Source of the DNA: Leptodactylus fallax
Taxonomy: Eukaryota > Chordata > Amphibia > Anura > Leptodactylidae
DNA: 64,000 nt
Direction of reading: 5' to 3'
Assembly: GCA_947044405.1 (NCBI GenBank)
Contig: CAMRHE010000656.1
Span: 77,001-141,000, forward strand
The notes below the pieces were generated by a model. That model worked only from the letters and a program-made list of their open reading frames with translations. It made no database searches and was not told the origin of the DNA. The translations under genes and the position numbers were made by a program. Below are positions 21,419-34,800 of this stretch, one piece after another; the stretch's first letter is position 1, and the number at the start of each line of letters is the position of its first letter.

Positions 21419-24400
21419 GTATATAGAACACTGTTCTGTCACACCATTGTAATTTACCTGGATCAGTTTACCAGCCATTTTTTCCTCCCATTATGATTTC
21501 TAGGTGATATTCAGAGATGTTGCTGTATATTTTTCGGAGAAGGAGTGGGATCTCCTAGAAGGATGGCAGAAAGACCTGTACACTGGTGTTATTAAAGAAA
21601 TTCATGGGATCTTAATCTCACTGGGTAATGTACTTATTTGTTAAGCCATATAAAATATAGCATTTATAAATTATTTATTCTGTTCTGTTCATTTGTGTAC
21701 ACACTTGTGTCTACCACAGAACATATTATAAATTTCCTTATTCATGTTTTCTGTCTTAGGCTTTGTCATCCTAAATCCCAACAACTTCCTGAGAATACAG
21801 CCAGAAGAGGAGCCATGTTGGAAAAGCCGTCAAGTCGTAGGAAGAAATGAAAACTTGAATATTGTTGGTTCTGGTAAGTCCTTTTGGAATTGGGCTCATT
21901 TATAATTTGGAATATCTGTAATGGAAAGCTTGGAAAATGTGTGTAAATAGTTCTCTATACATAATCCTATATCGTAATTTTCCACTTCCCAGAGGTAATG
22001 TGTTCTAATTGTTTTTCGTCTTCTTGTATCCATTTAGAGTGTGGTATGGTGAATCCTGATATTTTATTAACTGTCAAGCTTGGGGAGAAGCAGCGAGTGA
22101 TGAACTCTTTTGAACAGGATGGCAAAGGGAGTGTGTCTTTTCCTAGTACAAGTAAGATACCCCAAAAAGTGTGTGTATGTTTATTTAGTGGTCTGAGTTT
22201 TTGACATTGTTGCTTTTTTTTTTCCTTCATACATTTACGTGAACTCTTTTACGACTCAAGCACTGATGCATGGAGCAGTGCACAAACTGCAGTATGGGTT
22301 TGTAGACTGGACTCGTACTGCCGTTTCATGTGCTGTAGTGTGATGTTGACGTGTTCATCTGTGAGGTACAAAGTAACACTAGGTTCACAGTAGCATTCAG
22401 CATTCCATTCTTTGGGTCTGCTTGGGGACCCAGAGAATGGAAACCTAATCTGTTTAAAAAGCAGTTAACCACGGAAACCCACGGACCCCATAGACTATAA
22501 TGGGATCCGCCGGGTTTCTGCCAAAAAAATACTGAGAGAAAAGTCCTCATTGCACATTTTTTAAGTGGAATGGCGGGGATGGAAACCCCCAACAGAGACC
22601 AAGCACTAGTGTGAACCTAGCCTTAGCCTGTGGGGGTGCTGAACGATAAATGCCCTATGATAGATGCCCTAATAGTAAGGAAAAGTCAGCAGTATTGTAG
22701 TCCTGGAAAACCCCTCTCAGTAAGGGTGTCCTCAGCATGCAGAGCAACATTTTGGACTGGTGCAGTAATACTTACTGTGATGATCACTGCTGCAAAAAGA
22801 TTCCTACCATTTAATGTCTTAGGTAGTATGTTTAAATGACCCTGCAGACAGCAAAGGAATCATATAGGTGTTGAACAACAGTTCCTTGCAGTGAAAACTT
22901 CCTCTTTTTTTTTGGAACTGTTTTTATTAAGATTTCTACTTATATAGAAAAAGGTTTATCAAAATAACTAACAACAACTGCAGTCCACTGTAAATGCTGA
23001 AAACTCCTCCATTCCTTTATCTGTATGTTTTTCATTTATGGTTATCAAGATGTAGTTTATCCTGTTTTGTTTTTTCTTTTTGAACAGGTAAATTTATTGA
23101 CAGATTTGGAGAATACACAGCTGTTAAAGATGAGACACCTCTTGAAGATTATACTGTTATCTCAGATGTTGAATGCTTGGATGACACCGAACAATGTAAG
23201 TAACAGTATAACCACTTACTAAAGCTTACAATTATGTGACAGCTCACAATTGGTAACAGTTTGTTTCTGATCTGCCATTCTCACGATTTCCTGCTCTGTG
23301 TCAGAGGGGTTGTGTTTAGGATCTAGGGAGTTGAGATTACTTTGTGAAGTCTTTGTAAGGGTATGTTCAAATGGTGGAAAATGAGTAGGATTTTGAGGCG
23401 GACATCAAATTCCTTTTCATTCCCCTCCCATCTCCCCACAGCGGAATGCTAGACTCCACTGTGTGAGTGGTGGTTGCACTAAGGTGGTGGGGGGATATTT
23501 TACCTCCTATAAAACTTTCCAATTGCCATATCACAATATAAATTTTTATTTTTTTTATTTGTTACAGTTTATTCTTCAAGTCCGCCAGTTGTTCGCAGGG
23601 TTAATAATTTTCAAGACCACCCATCCAACAACAATTTGCAGATCGACGGTAAACATGGTATCAAATATGCAGCTGGTGAGTTTTCTTTCTCCCATGTGAT
23701 AATGTGGTAATTTCTATCCAAAACATTCCTTTTTATGTTTTTTTTTTTAACATGTTAAGCTATACATAAAAATGTTCGAAGATGTATAATATGAGTCTAG
23801 AATTTCATATCACTTCTCTTTGTCTCCTAGTACAAGGACACAGAGCATCTACCTCTGGTATTAATAAAACAAGTATGGTTGCAGTTCCACAGAAGCTTAT
23901 CATCAAGAAACCCTACAATATTTGTGAAAAAAATGTTATTTTGAAAGGTGAGTTGACGGAAAATGTTTTTTTGTGTTTTTTGCTTCCCGTCTTCCAAAAG
24001 CTGTAACTTTTTTCTGTGGGACAAACTACTTCATAATAGTACCATTTAAACGTTAACCGACATCCACTGTAATAGTACGGCGGATCTTGAATATTTAAAT
24101 ATGGAGGCCGCTCAGGAGCTGAGTGACCGCTATAGCCCCCTGGTTAAAAATTCTAATCACACCCCGCACCCTGTCCCTAGAACGCATATAAAAGTACTTA
24201 AATGAAATGAAACACATACACATTAGGTATCCCTGTGTGCGAAAACGTCAAGTTTACAAACTTGTAGGCTGAGGCCCTACATTGCGGAATCGCTGCTTTT
24301 TTATTTTCTTGTAGATTTTGCTGCGTTTCTTTTCTTTGAGTCAAATCTAGGAGAGGATTGAGCAGAAGGGAGAAGTATAAGAGCTTCCTAGAGATTTCCC

Positions 24401-25804
24401 ACTACTAGGTTTGGCTAAAAAAAAACGCAGCAAAATCTGCAACATCAAAAAAAAAAAAAGCAGCATTCCCACAACCTGGGGCCTTAGGCGTAAAAAATGT
24501 TTTCCCATACAGTGAACCCCGTAGTGGGAAAAAATGAAACAAAAGAGCTGAACCACCATTTTTTCGCTGTTTTGCTTTCTCATAAAAATATGGATAAAAA
24601 GAAAATAAAGCAATACACATTCCCCAAAATGGTATAACTAAAAAGTACATCTTACCCGGCAAAGAAAGACATCCCTATACATAAAAATATAAAATGTTAT
24701 GGGTAGCAGAATATGGTGACTGCAGGAATTTTTTTTTTTGCAAAGTTTTGAATTTTTTAAGGGTTTAAAATGTAAATAAAACTATAGAAATTTGGTATCC
24801 CTGGAATTGTACCAACCCATAGAATACAGGTGACATGTCATTTTGGCTGCACAGTGAATGCCATGAAAACTAAGCCTGTAAGAAAGACGCACAAACACAG
24901 TTTTTCTCCAGTTCCACCTCATTCTGAATTTTTTTTCAAGCTTCCCAATACATTTTATGGAATCTTAAATGGTACCATTACGAAGTACAATTTGTCCCAC
25001 AAACATTAAGCCTCATATGGCCCTGTGAACGGAAAAATAAAAAAGTTATGGGGTTTGTTAGTCGGGTCAAAAACGAAAATTGAAAAATGTCTGCGGCGGG
25101 AGGCAGTTAATAGTCTGCACAATGCTCTGAGGAGCTTAAAAACATTCTGAATGGGGTGGAAATAAAAAAAAAAAATACAAACTACTATTGTGCCATTTTC
25201 TAATGGGTTTTGTTTTTATGGTATTCACTGTGTAATGAAAATTACATGTTGCCTATATTCCGTGGGTTGGACTGATCAAAGTGATACCAAATTTATATAG
25301 TTTTATGGTATATAAGCTTTATACCACTTTGGGGACTGTCTGACTTTTGCTATTCTGCTTGAATACTTTCATTCACTGAGCACTGTATACACAGCTATGG
25401 CGGCTCCCCTCTGACCTGACGGAGGACCCAGATCAGCTCAGCAGTTATGATCAGGAGGCTCCATTCGTCTTGTAACTGGGGCTAATGTATCAGCCCCAGT
25501 TACAGGAGAAATCAGCCAAAAAAAAAAGTACTGTCAAAAATGTAAAAAATAAAATAAAAAGGCAAATAATAAAAAAACTAATTGAAATAATAGCAAAAAA
25601 AAAAAAAGTTAAAGCCACATCACAGGTTCTAGCCTAGCCCCGGGCGACACAACACTACATCAAAATTAACATAATAGAGAGGGAAAACTATTTAAAAAAG
25701 TTTTTTAGTAGCACTTTGTGCTATTAAAAAAAAAAAACGTAAAAAATGTGAAAAAGAGACACATTTTCCCTCCTTTTTCGCTTACATTTTCCTGTGTGTG
25801 TATG

Positions 25805-25855
<51 letters not shown>

Positions 25856-28800
25856 AACGCCCTATGTGTCACCAAAAAAAAAGACACAAAAATTATTTGA
25901 ATAACCTGAGCGAACAAAAGGCTTTAGGCTGGAGCCTCATGTGGCGTAAACGCTGGTCGTGTAAACCGCAACGTTTTACAGTCACTTCAAAGTAGATGGG
26001 ATTCTAGTGAAAACCTCTGCGGACTTTCTGTGAAACACGCTGCAGGAAAAAAATGTGATGCATTGTCACCATGGTTTTTCCCACAGCGCTTTTTTGCTGC
26101 GGCCCGTTCCATGGGGCATTAGACTTAGCCCTCTAAACCGCATGTACAAAAAAACCTGAAAATGTGTTCGGTCCTGAACCAGAGAAAATAGCCCGGGACT
26201 GAAGTGGTTAAATATTTTTAGAATGTAATAGTTCAGGCATTTTCATAGGTGTTACGTTATATGTATGGTTAGTTTTGTTTATTCATGATTTGAATTTTTA
26301 TGTTTTACAAAAAAAATTTAAATACAGCTGTGGTCACACAATTGCACGTCTGCTCCACTCATTTCTATGGGGCTGCCTGAGATAGCTGAACACTGTACTT
26401 CAGCTGTCTTCAGCAGTCCTATAAAATTGAATGTATAGGGGATAAGTTACAGTCATGTGCAAATCCCTTTAATGCACAGCCACCACTAATTGATTTCAAT
26501 GTGAAAAGCAGCAGCTGCTATGAATCAGCAGATGGGTATCATGGATTACCCCTTCTCTTATTACTGTGTGGTTTGCCATTAATGCCCACGTTTGGAACAG
26601 CCCTTTGAGTGAATTATCACTATTGCTTTTTTTTTTCTTCTTGTAGAATTTCCCAGTATTGAACCTGTTACACTGAGAATGAAATCAAAAGAGCCGCCAT
26701 CTAACAGTGAAAATATTTGTTTGGATGGAAGAGATGTAATAAATTACACAGTTGGTAAGTATTTGTTTGTTGTTTTTATTGCAGATTATTTTGATCACTT
26801 ATCCTAGTATTATTGATTATCATTATTATTTCAGTCCACAAATGGACCACTTGTGTGCTGTAGACAGGAGACTCGCAGACAGATAGGTCAACTTTTTAAA
26901 GTGCACCTGTCATTCCCTAAAGAACTACTCTGCATGTATTAACCCCTTCACGCATTCTCACGTACATGCACGTGGGAGAATGTGATTAGTTACCGCATCC
27001 CCACGTGCAGGTACGTGATGGTGATCGAGCGGGCTCAGAAGCAGAGCCCATGCGATCACGGTGGGAGCCCAGCTGTATCTGACAGCCAGGCTCCCTCTGC
27101 AACAGTGGGAACCAGTGATAACACCGATCCCTGCTGTTTAACCCTTAAGATGCCGTGGTCAATAGAGACCGCGGCATTTTAAGTGTTTGCTAGCGGCACT
27201 TAGTGCCGCGGGCGGCATCGGAACCGGGTGTTAGCTGTAACTGACAGCTAACACCCTACTCCATAACCCCCGGTCGGAACTGAGTTCCGATCAGAGGTTT
27301 TAACTCCTTGGATGCCGCGGTCAAACATGACCGCGGCATTCAAGGGGTTCCGCCATCTTGCCGCACCCCCCGCGGCGAGATCAGGGGGTGCCGATATCTA
27401 TAATCTGCAGCCTGGGGTCTGCCAAGTGACCCCAGGCTGCCTGGAGACCCCACTACCTGGTTGATCCTGCCGAGACCTCAGGAAGTCAGCGCTGTGTTTC
27501 CATAGCGCTGACTTCCTGTATAGGCTGCAAGACACTTGCATGCTTGTGTCTTGCAGTCTATAGTACTGAGCCAGAGATCAAAGCATCTCTGGCTCAGGTG
27601 TCCTAATGGGACACAAGAAAAAGTAAAAAAAGTGAAAAAATAAATAAATAAAGTATGTGAAAAAAATTAATAAAAGAATAAAGCCCCAAAAATTCCCTTT
27701 TCCTATATAAAATGAATTATATAAAAAATAAACCTAAAAATTAATAAAAACAATACATATTTTGTATCGCTGCGTCCGTAACAACCTGTACAATAAAACT
27801 GAAACCATATTTAATGTACATGGTGAACGTCGGGGAAAAAAAACGCAAAAAAAACGCCAAAAGTAATGATTTTTCGCCATCTCACCTTACAAAATATGCC
27901 ATAAAAAGTGATCAAAAAGTCATATGTACTCCAAAACAGTACCAATAAAAAGCACAGGTTGTCCCGCAAAAAATAAGCCCTAAACCAACTCTCTAAACTG
28001 AAAAATAAAAATGCTACGCATCTTAGAAGATGGCGATGCAAAAAAAATAGATTTATGTCCCCAAATGGGTTTTTGTTCTGCAAAATTGGTATCGCATAAA
28101 AAAACAGTATAAATGAGGTATCGCCGTAATCGTACCGACCCGCAGAATAAAGATAACATGTTACTTACGCTCTACGCTGCATGGTGAAAAATTTAAAAGG
28201 TAAAACGCAGTGCCAGAATTGATGGGGTTGTTTTTTAATCCACCAAGAAAGAGTTAATAAAATTTATTTAATAAGTTGTAAGTACCTAAAAATGATGTCA
28301 TTAAAAAATACATCTCATACTGCAAACAACAAGTCCTCATATGGCTACATCACCAGAGAAATAAAGAAAATATAGCTTGTACAATGTGAAGACAAAAACC
28401 CCAAAAATCGCCAAATCATTAGAGCATAACTGGCTGCGGCAGGAAGGGAATGTATAAGCTGTGCGAGCGTATATTAGGGTACACCCCAGATTTAGAGCTT
28501 ACAAGGGATAATAAACCAGAAATGACCCCCAGAGTGACCTCCCCAATAATAGGAACTACTGGGGAAATAGTAGGGAATTTAGTGTACCCAATTTTCTACG
28601 CACAGCTTACATATTCACTTTTCCCCATCTGCTGTGCAGTCACGTCTGGGATACTAATTCTCGTTACACCCCTTGATAAATTCTTTGAGGGGTGCACTTT
28701 TCAAAATGGGGTCATTCCCTAGGGGATTCCACTTTACTGGTACTTTAGAGGCTCTGCAAACATGACATGGCATCCAGATCCCAAACATATGAATCTGCGC

Positions 28801-31800
28801 TCCAAAAGCCACATAGCGCTCCTTCCCTTCTGCGCCCTACTGTGTGCCCAAACTGCAGTTTATACCCACATGTATTACACTTGTCGTACCCAGAATAACG
28901 TACTTAATGTCATATGTGGGCATAAACTGCTGTTTGAGCACAGCCGAGCACAGAAGGGAAGGAGCGCTATTTGGTTTTTGGAGCACAGGCTTGGACGGTT
29001 TGGTTTTTGGACGCCATTGCACTTTTGCAGAGCTGAAATGCCAGTACAGTGGAATCCCCTGACATGTCACCCCATTTTGGAAACTGCACCTCTGAAGGAA
29101 TTTATCCAGGGGTACAGTGAGCATTTTTAACCCCCAAGTGTTGCTATAATTTATTATCCATAAATGAATACACATCTGATAGTGAAAGGTGAAAATGACA
29201 ATTATTCCAGGAATACGTCATTTCAGTGCGTAATATGTTGTGCCCGGCTTGTATCAGAGATGAACGCTCCAAAAGCTGTTGTGCCCGGGATCCCCGCTCA
29301 CCAGTTTTTGGAGTGTGTGTCTGTGCAGACATAAACTGGGCACAACATATTGGGCACTGAAATGGCGTATCTATAGAAAAATTTCATTTTTAACTTTTCA
29401 TTATCAGCTGCGCATTCATTTCTGGAAATTAAAAGAATGCAACACTTAAGGGTTAATAATGTTCGCTACCCCACTTGATAAATCCCTTGTAGGGTATAGT
29501 TTCCAAAATGGGGTGACATGTCTGCGGATTCCACTTTACTGGCAATTCATTGGCTTTGCAAAAGTGGCATGGTGTCCAAAAAGCAAACTGTGCTCCAAAA
29601 ACCAAAATAGCGCTCCTTCCCTTCTGTGCCCAGCTGTGCCCAAACAGCAGTTTATACCCACATATGGCATTAAGTACGTTATCCTGGGTACACCAGTGTC
29701 ATACATGTGGGCATAAACTGTCATTTGGGCACACAGCAGGGCGCAAATGTGAAGGAGCGCTATGTGCTTTTGGAGCGCATATTTAGATTGTTGTTTTTTT
29801 GGACGCCGTGTCACATTTGCAGAGACCCTAAAATTGCCCCTACAAAATGGGGGTCACTTCTTGGGGAATTCCAATTTACTGGCACCTCCAGGGCTCTGCA
29901 AAAATATCATGGCGACCAGAAAGTCCCTCTAAATCTATACTCCAAAAGCTAAAAAAAACCACAGTGCTCCTTCCCTTCTGAGCCCTGCTGTGTGCCCAAG
30001 CAGCAGTTTATACCCACATATTTAATTTTTTTTGTCCCCGGGATAGCCCACTTAATAGTTTTAGGAGTTCATGTATCTGATGCCACAAAGTGGCCGCAAC
30101 GTATTAGGCACTGAAATTGGAGATTTCTTTAAAAACTTTAATTTTCACTTTGTACATTAATTTTTGGGAAGCATTTTTAGGCTCAAAATCATAATATCCT
30201 TGATATATTCCTTGAGGGGTGTAGTTTCTAAAATGGGATCACTTTTAGGGGGTTTCCATTGTATTGGTACTTTAGGGGCTCTGCAAATGCGACATGGCAT
30301 CCAAAAACTATTCCAGCCACATCTGCCCTCCAAAAGCCAAAAAGCGCTCTTTCCAGTCTGAGCCCCACCATGTACCCATACAGCAGATTACAACCACATA
30401 TGGGGCATTTCTGTGTTCAGAAGAAATTGTGTAACAAACTGTGGGCTGTTTTTTCTTCTTTAACCACTTGCAAAAATTAAAAATATGTCGCTAAATGGAC
30501 GGTTTATTGGAAAAAAGTAATTTTACGTTTTTACGTCCCTAAGTCAATAAAATCTGTGAAACAGCTGTGAGGTCAAAATGCTCACTATACCCCTAGATAA
30601 ATTCTATGAGGGGTGCAGTTTTCAAAATGGGGTCACTTTTTGGGGGTTTGTATTATATTGGTACTTTAGGGGCTCTGCAAATGCGACATGGCACCTGAAA
30701 ACTATTCCAGCAAAATCTGCCCTCCAAAAGCTAAATAGCGCTCTTTCCATTTTGAGCCCTGCCATTTACCCATACAGCAGATTACAACCACATATGGGGC
30801 ATTTCTGTGTTCAGGAGAAATTGTGTAACGAACTTTGGGGTGCTTTTTCTCCTTTGTCCTCTTGTGAAAATGAAAAATTTGGGGCTAAATTGACGGTTTA
30901 TTGGAAAAAAAGTAATTTTTCATTTTAATATCCCAATGTTAATAAAATTTGTGAAACAGCTCTAGGGTCAAAATGCTCACTATACCCCTTGATATGTTCT
31001 GTGAGGGGTGTAGTTTTCACAATGGGGTCACTTTTAGGGGGTTTCCACTGTATTGGTACTTTGGGGGCTCTGCAAATGCGACATGGTACCTGAAAACTAT
31101 TCCAGCAAAATCTGCTCTCCAAAAGCTAAATAGCGCTCTTTCCATTCCAAGCCCCACCATGTACCCATACAGCAGATTACGACCACATATGGGGTATTGC
31201 CGTGTTCAGGAGCAATTGTTTTGCAAACTGTGGGGTGCTTTTTCTCCTTTAACCCCTTGTGAAAATGAAAACTTTGGGGATAAAGTGACATTTTAGTAAT
31301 GTTTCATTTATACATCCCAGTGTTAGCAAAATCTGTGAAACGGCTGTAAGGTCAAAATGCTCACTATAACCCTATATGAATTCTGTGAGGGGTGTAGTTT
31401 CCAAAATGGGGTCACTTTTTGGGGTTTTCCTTTGTATTGGTACTCTAGGGGCTTTGCAAATGAGACATGGCACCTGAAAACTATTCCAGCAAAATCTGCT
31501 TTTCAGACGCCCAGTGTCGCTCCTTCCCTTCCGTGCACTGCCAAATGCCCAAACATCAGTTTACACCCACTTGTGGGGTATTTCCGTGCTCGGGAGAAAT
31601 TGCATAACAAACTGTGAGATGCATTTTCTCCTTTAACCCTTTGTGAATGTGTTAATTTTAGGGCTAAATTAAAGAATTAGTGGGAAAAAATTAAATGTCT
31701 AAATTTCACCTCCATATTGTTTTAATTCCAGTGAAATGCTTAAAGGGTTAACAAACTTCCCAAATGTTATTTTGAATTATTTGAGGGGTGCAGTTTTGAA

Positions 31801-34800
31801 AATGGGGTCATTTATGGGGGTTTCTAATATATAGACCATTATAATCCTCTTCAGAACTGAAGTGGTCCCTAAAAAATTAGTTTGGGAAATTTTCTTGTAA
31901 ATCTGCAAAATCGCTGTTACACTTGTAAGCCTTCTAACATCCAAAATAAATAACAGGACGATTAAAAGATGATGCCGATATATAGCAGAGATATGGTAGA
32001 TAATATGTATTAATGTATTTTGGTGGTATGACTATCTGTCTGAAAAGCAGAGCATTTCACATTTTGAAAATTGCGATTTTTTTCAAAATTTCCATCAAAT
32101 TTCCTATTTTTTTATAAATAAATACAAAAATATTCATTAGTGTTTACCACTAACATGAAGTACAATGTGTCACAAAAAAACAGTCTCAAAATCACTTGTG
32201 TAAGTTAAGTCGTCTCAAAGTTATTGCCATATAAAGTGACACATATCAGTTTTGAAAAACGAGGCCTGGTCCTTAACGCACTTTTGGGGTTAAACTTGAA
32301 GGGGTTAAACCAGAGGGTGACATATGTAATTACTTTTTCTGTCCTTTCCCCAAAGCTACAGTTCCTGGGACCACTACCCTACTGGAATGTTGCTGAGTCT
32401 TCCTTCTCTCACATTTGCATACTGAAGCCACTGGCATTAGACAGAAAATGCCAAAAGGAAAGGGAGCAAAATTATTAAGTAAAAGAAATATAACATGAAA
32501 AAGTAAGCATTTATGAAACCTAAAGCAAGTATAGGTAGTGTGTATAAGCTTAAAGGGGGTGTCCAGGATAGGATGTTTAGGATGGGGCCGACAGCCTAAG
32601 GATAGGTCATAAAAACCTAAATCCTGGACAACCCATTTAATAATAATCTCTGCTTTGTCAGTGGAGAATGACTAGTGCACTTTAAACCTCATTCCATTGC
32701 ATGCATTCATTTTATAGATTGTCAGTTATTTAGTTTTAGAAATGTGATTCACACTCTTTTTGAGATTTTTTTTTTCTGATCCTAAATCTTCTCAAAAATT
32801 CAGAACAGCTCACTTGGCTTTGACTTTATGAGCCTAGCTTTCCCATGTTTTCCCCTCCACTTTGCAGTTCCTTACATCCAGTTGGTGGGGGTCAGGAAAT
32901 TAGCTCTTTAATATATATATCTCGTGTTCTCTGCAAGGTCTCTATCAGACTGTTCATGTACAAGGCTTCTGTTTTCGTAATCTTTGTTCATTTCTAGGTA
33001 TAGGGTTCCTTTAAGTATAGCACACAGACTACACTGCACAATATAGTTTAGCTGTGATCTATGACATATGTAAGGTTACTTTATTTTGGCACACATGGTA
33101 TTGTGTTATATGTGATGATGTATAATATTGTATGAAATCCACACAAGTTTATTAAAAGGATGTTCACATCATAGAATGTCTTGGTGTATCACTAGGATAT
33201 GCTGTTACATATTTATCAGTGGGAGTATGTCCTCAAGGACCTTCACCTAGCTAGACAATATGAGGACTAAGGTCCCTTTAGTTTTTCTCCTGCACAATGG
33301 AGATGCTGGCTATCCATAGTGCACAGATTTGCAGGACAGCTCCATTTAAGTGAGTGAAGCAGTGTTGCAGTTCCATGCACATTGGGAGATGTCGACCATC
33401 ACAGTGCATGGAAACACTTTGAGGAAGCCACAACACTTAGCTTGTACTCATGCCCTTTAGTCTAAGGATTATTATGGGATACAGTAGTCCGGCACCCACA
33501 TTCCATATTATACTGGTACTTGATTTATTAAAAAGAAAATACAAATAATGTTTTGTGCTAGGGCTGGGCAAGTAATGTAATTCAGTTAATTTGCCATTTC
33601 AAAGAAGCATGGTTCTGATTTTCATCAGCATAGTGAACTTGATGTCGCCCCCAGGAGTCTGATATAATACATGCAAGCTTTCTCTGCTGCTTAAAGCTAT
33701 TATCAACAGATTCTTCATTGTAGCCAATAGTTGAATGGTAAAACAAGGAAACCTGCATCAATATACCTGACTTTTCTCAGTACCAGCTCACTGAACCTTT
33801 TTTAGTTTCTTTAAGCAAAAACAAGAAAATTAAGATTAAAGTCGATAATCATCTACAAGCTTGAAAGAAATTGAAAATGTGTTTTTAGGCACAATCACCC
33901 AGCCCTAGTTTGTGTACCAAAAATATTGTATGTTGCAGTCATATGACTGCCTTGATAAGATGACTAGGATGACGCATTGCTGCATTTTTTTTTTTCAAAA
34001 GCAGGGAATGAAACATTATTTTTCACACACAATTATTATTCATTTGATATTAAATCATTCATGGAAAAAAATCCAAGTAATCCCAGAAAAAAAAATCTAA
34101 ATATTGTATCTTTGTTAGCAAAGTTTTACAAATCTTTAATTTAATTTTTTTTTCCCTTGTTCCCAACAAAAGATGATGAATTGATTATCGAGAGCCAACG
34201 CAGCACTGAGAAATTCAACCTAAGAAATATTCCTTCAAAAAACAAAGTGAAAATTCAGTACAACATGAAAACCAGTGGATACTGCCAAAGATTAGTCAGG
34301 TGGCCGGTGGGTCAGAAGGATGAGCTTACACACAGACGTTATGGGCCAGGTTCCCCCAAGGAGCTTGAGAGGACCTTCAACTGCACTGAATGTGGAAAGA
34401 GGTTTTTAAGATTAAGTGATCTTAGGCTTCATCAAGGAACCCACAAAATGAAAATAAAACAGTACAATGGCTCTATGGTTCAGTTCAGACCCCAGCAGAG
34501 AGTCGAATCCAATTTAAAACTTCCAGTTGACAACAAGTTTCCCCATGCTATCTCCATCAAAAACGTATCTGTGGCAAAGTCTTTAACATGTGTTGTTTAT
34601 GGAAAGAATGTTAACCCAGGCCCACCGGTCATGCAAACCCAGAAGACGTTTGCAAGGGAGAGGCGGTTTGTATGTAGGTTTTGCGGTAAACGGTTTCAGA
34701 ATAACAGTAATCTTATTGGACATGAGAGGATACACACAGGGGAGAAGCCTTTTGAATGCCCAGAGTGTGGCAAGAGCTTTAGCCAAAAGGCAAATCTTAC

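Larger units (their letters stand above)
24052..26211. repeat. TTAACC..GGTTAA-bounded composite interspersed repeat
   Basis: Starts TTAACCGACATCCACTGTAA and ends GACTGAAGTGGTTAA, within the intron between exons 7 and 8. The same start phrase (TTAACCCCTTCCCGACATCC) appears at 63604 and a related start at 26939. It holds a nested palindromic MITE (24265-24489), an (AT)n run and another MITE-like segment near its right end. It could be one large non-autonomous element or nested copies. Confidence 0.6.
26939..32308. repeat. ~5.4-kb composite repeat in the last intron, bounded by TTAACCCCTT / AAGGGGTTAA
   Basis: The two 10-bp ends are perfect inverses. The interior begins with GC-rich hairpin segments (for example two GATGCCGCGGTCAA../..GACCGCGGCATT stem-loops near 27140-27345). 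A low-complexity A-rich part follows (27600-28430), then the ~390-bp repeat array (28655-31870). No exon of the KRAB gene is visible inside. Whether it is one element or several nested ones cannot be decided from this copy. Confidence 0.6.

Noticed and set aside
23463..23699. 78-aa plus-strand frame over KRAB exon 6
   Set aside because: It starts in the intron and is in the wrong phase. The spliced phase gives the linker [10 protein letters not shown]... instead.
25718..25917. Tyr/Ile-repeat frames on both strands
   Set aside because: They are translations of a (TA)n microsatellite.
28762..29130. 122-aa frame as an independent gene
   Set aside because: It spans a forward and an inverted copy of the ~390-bp repeat and has no start context or homology known to me. 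It is treated under the repeat finding.
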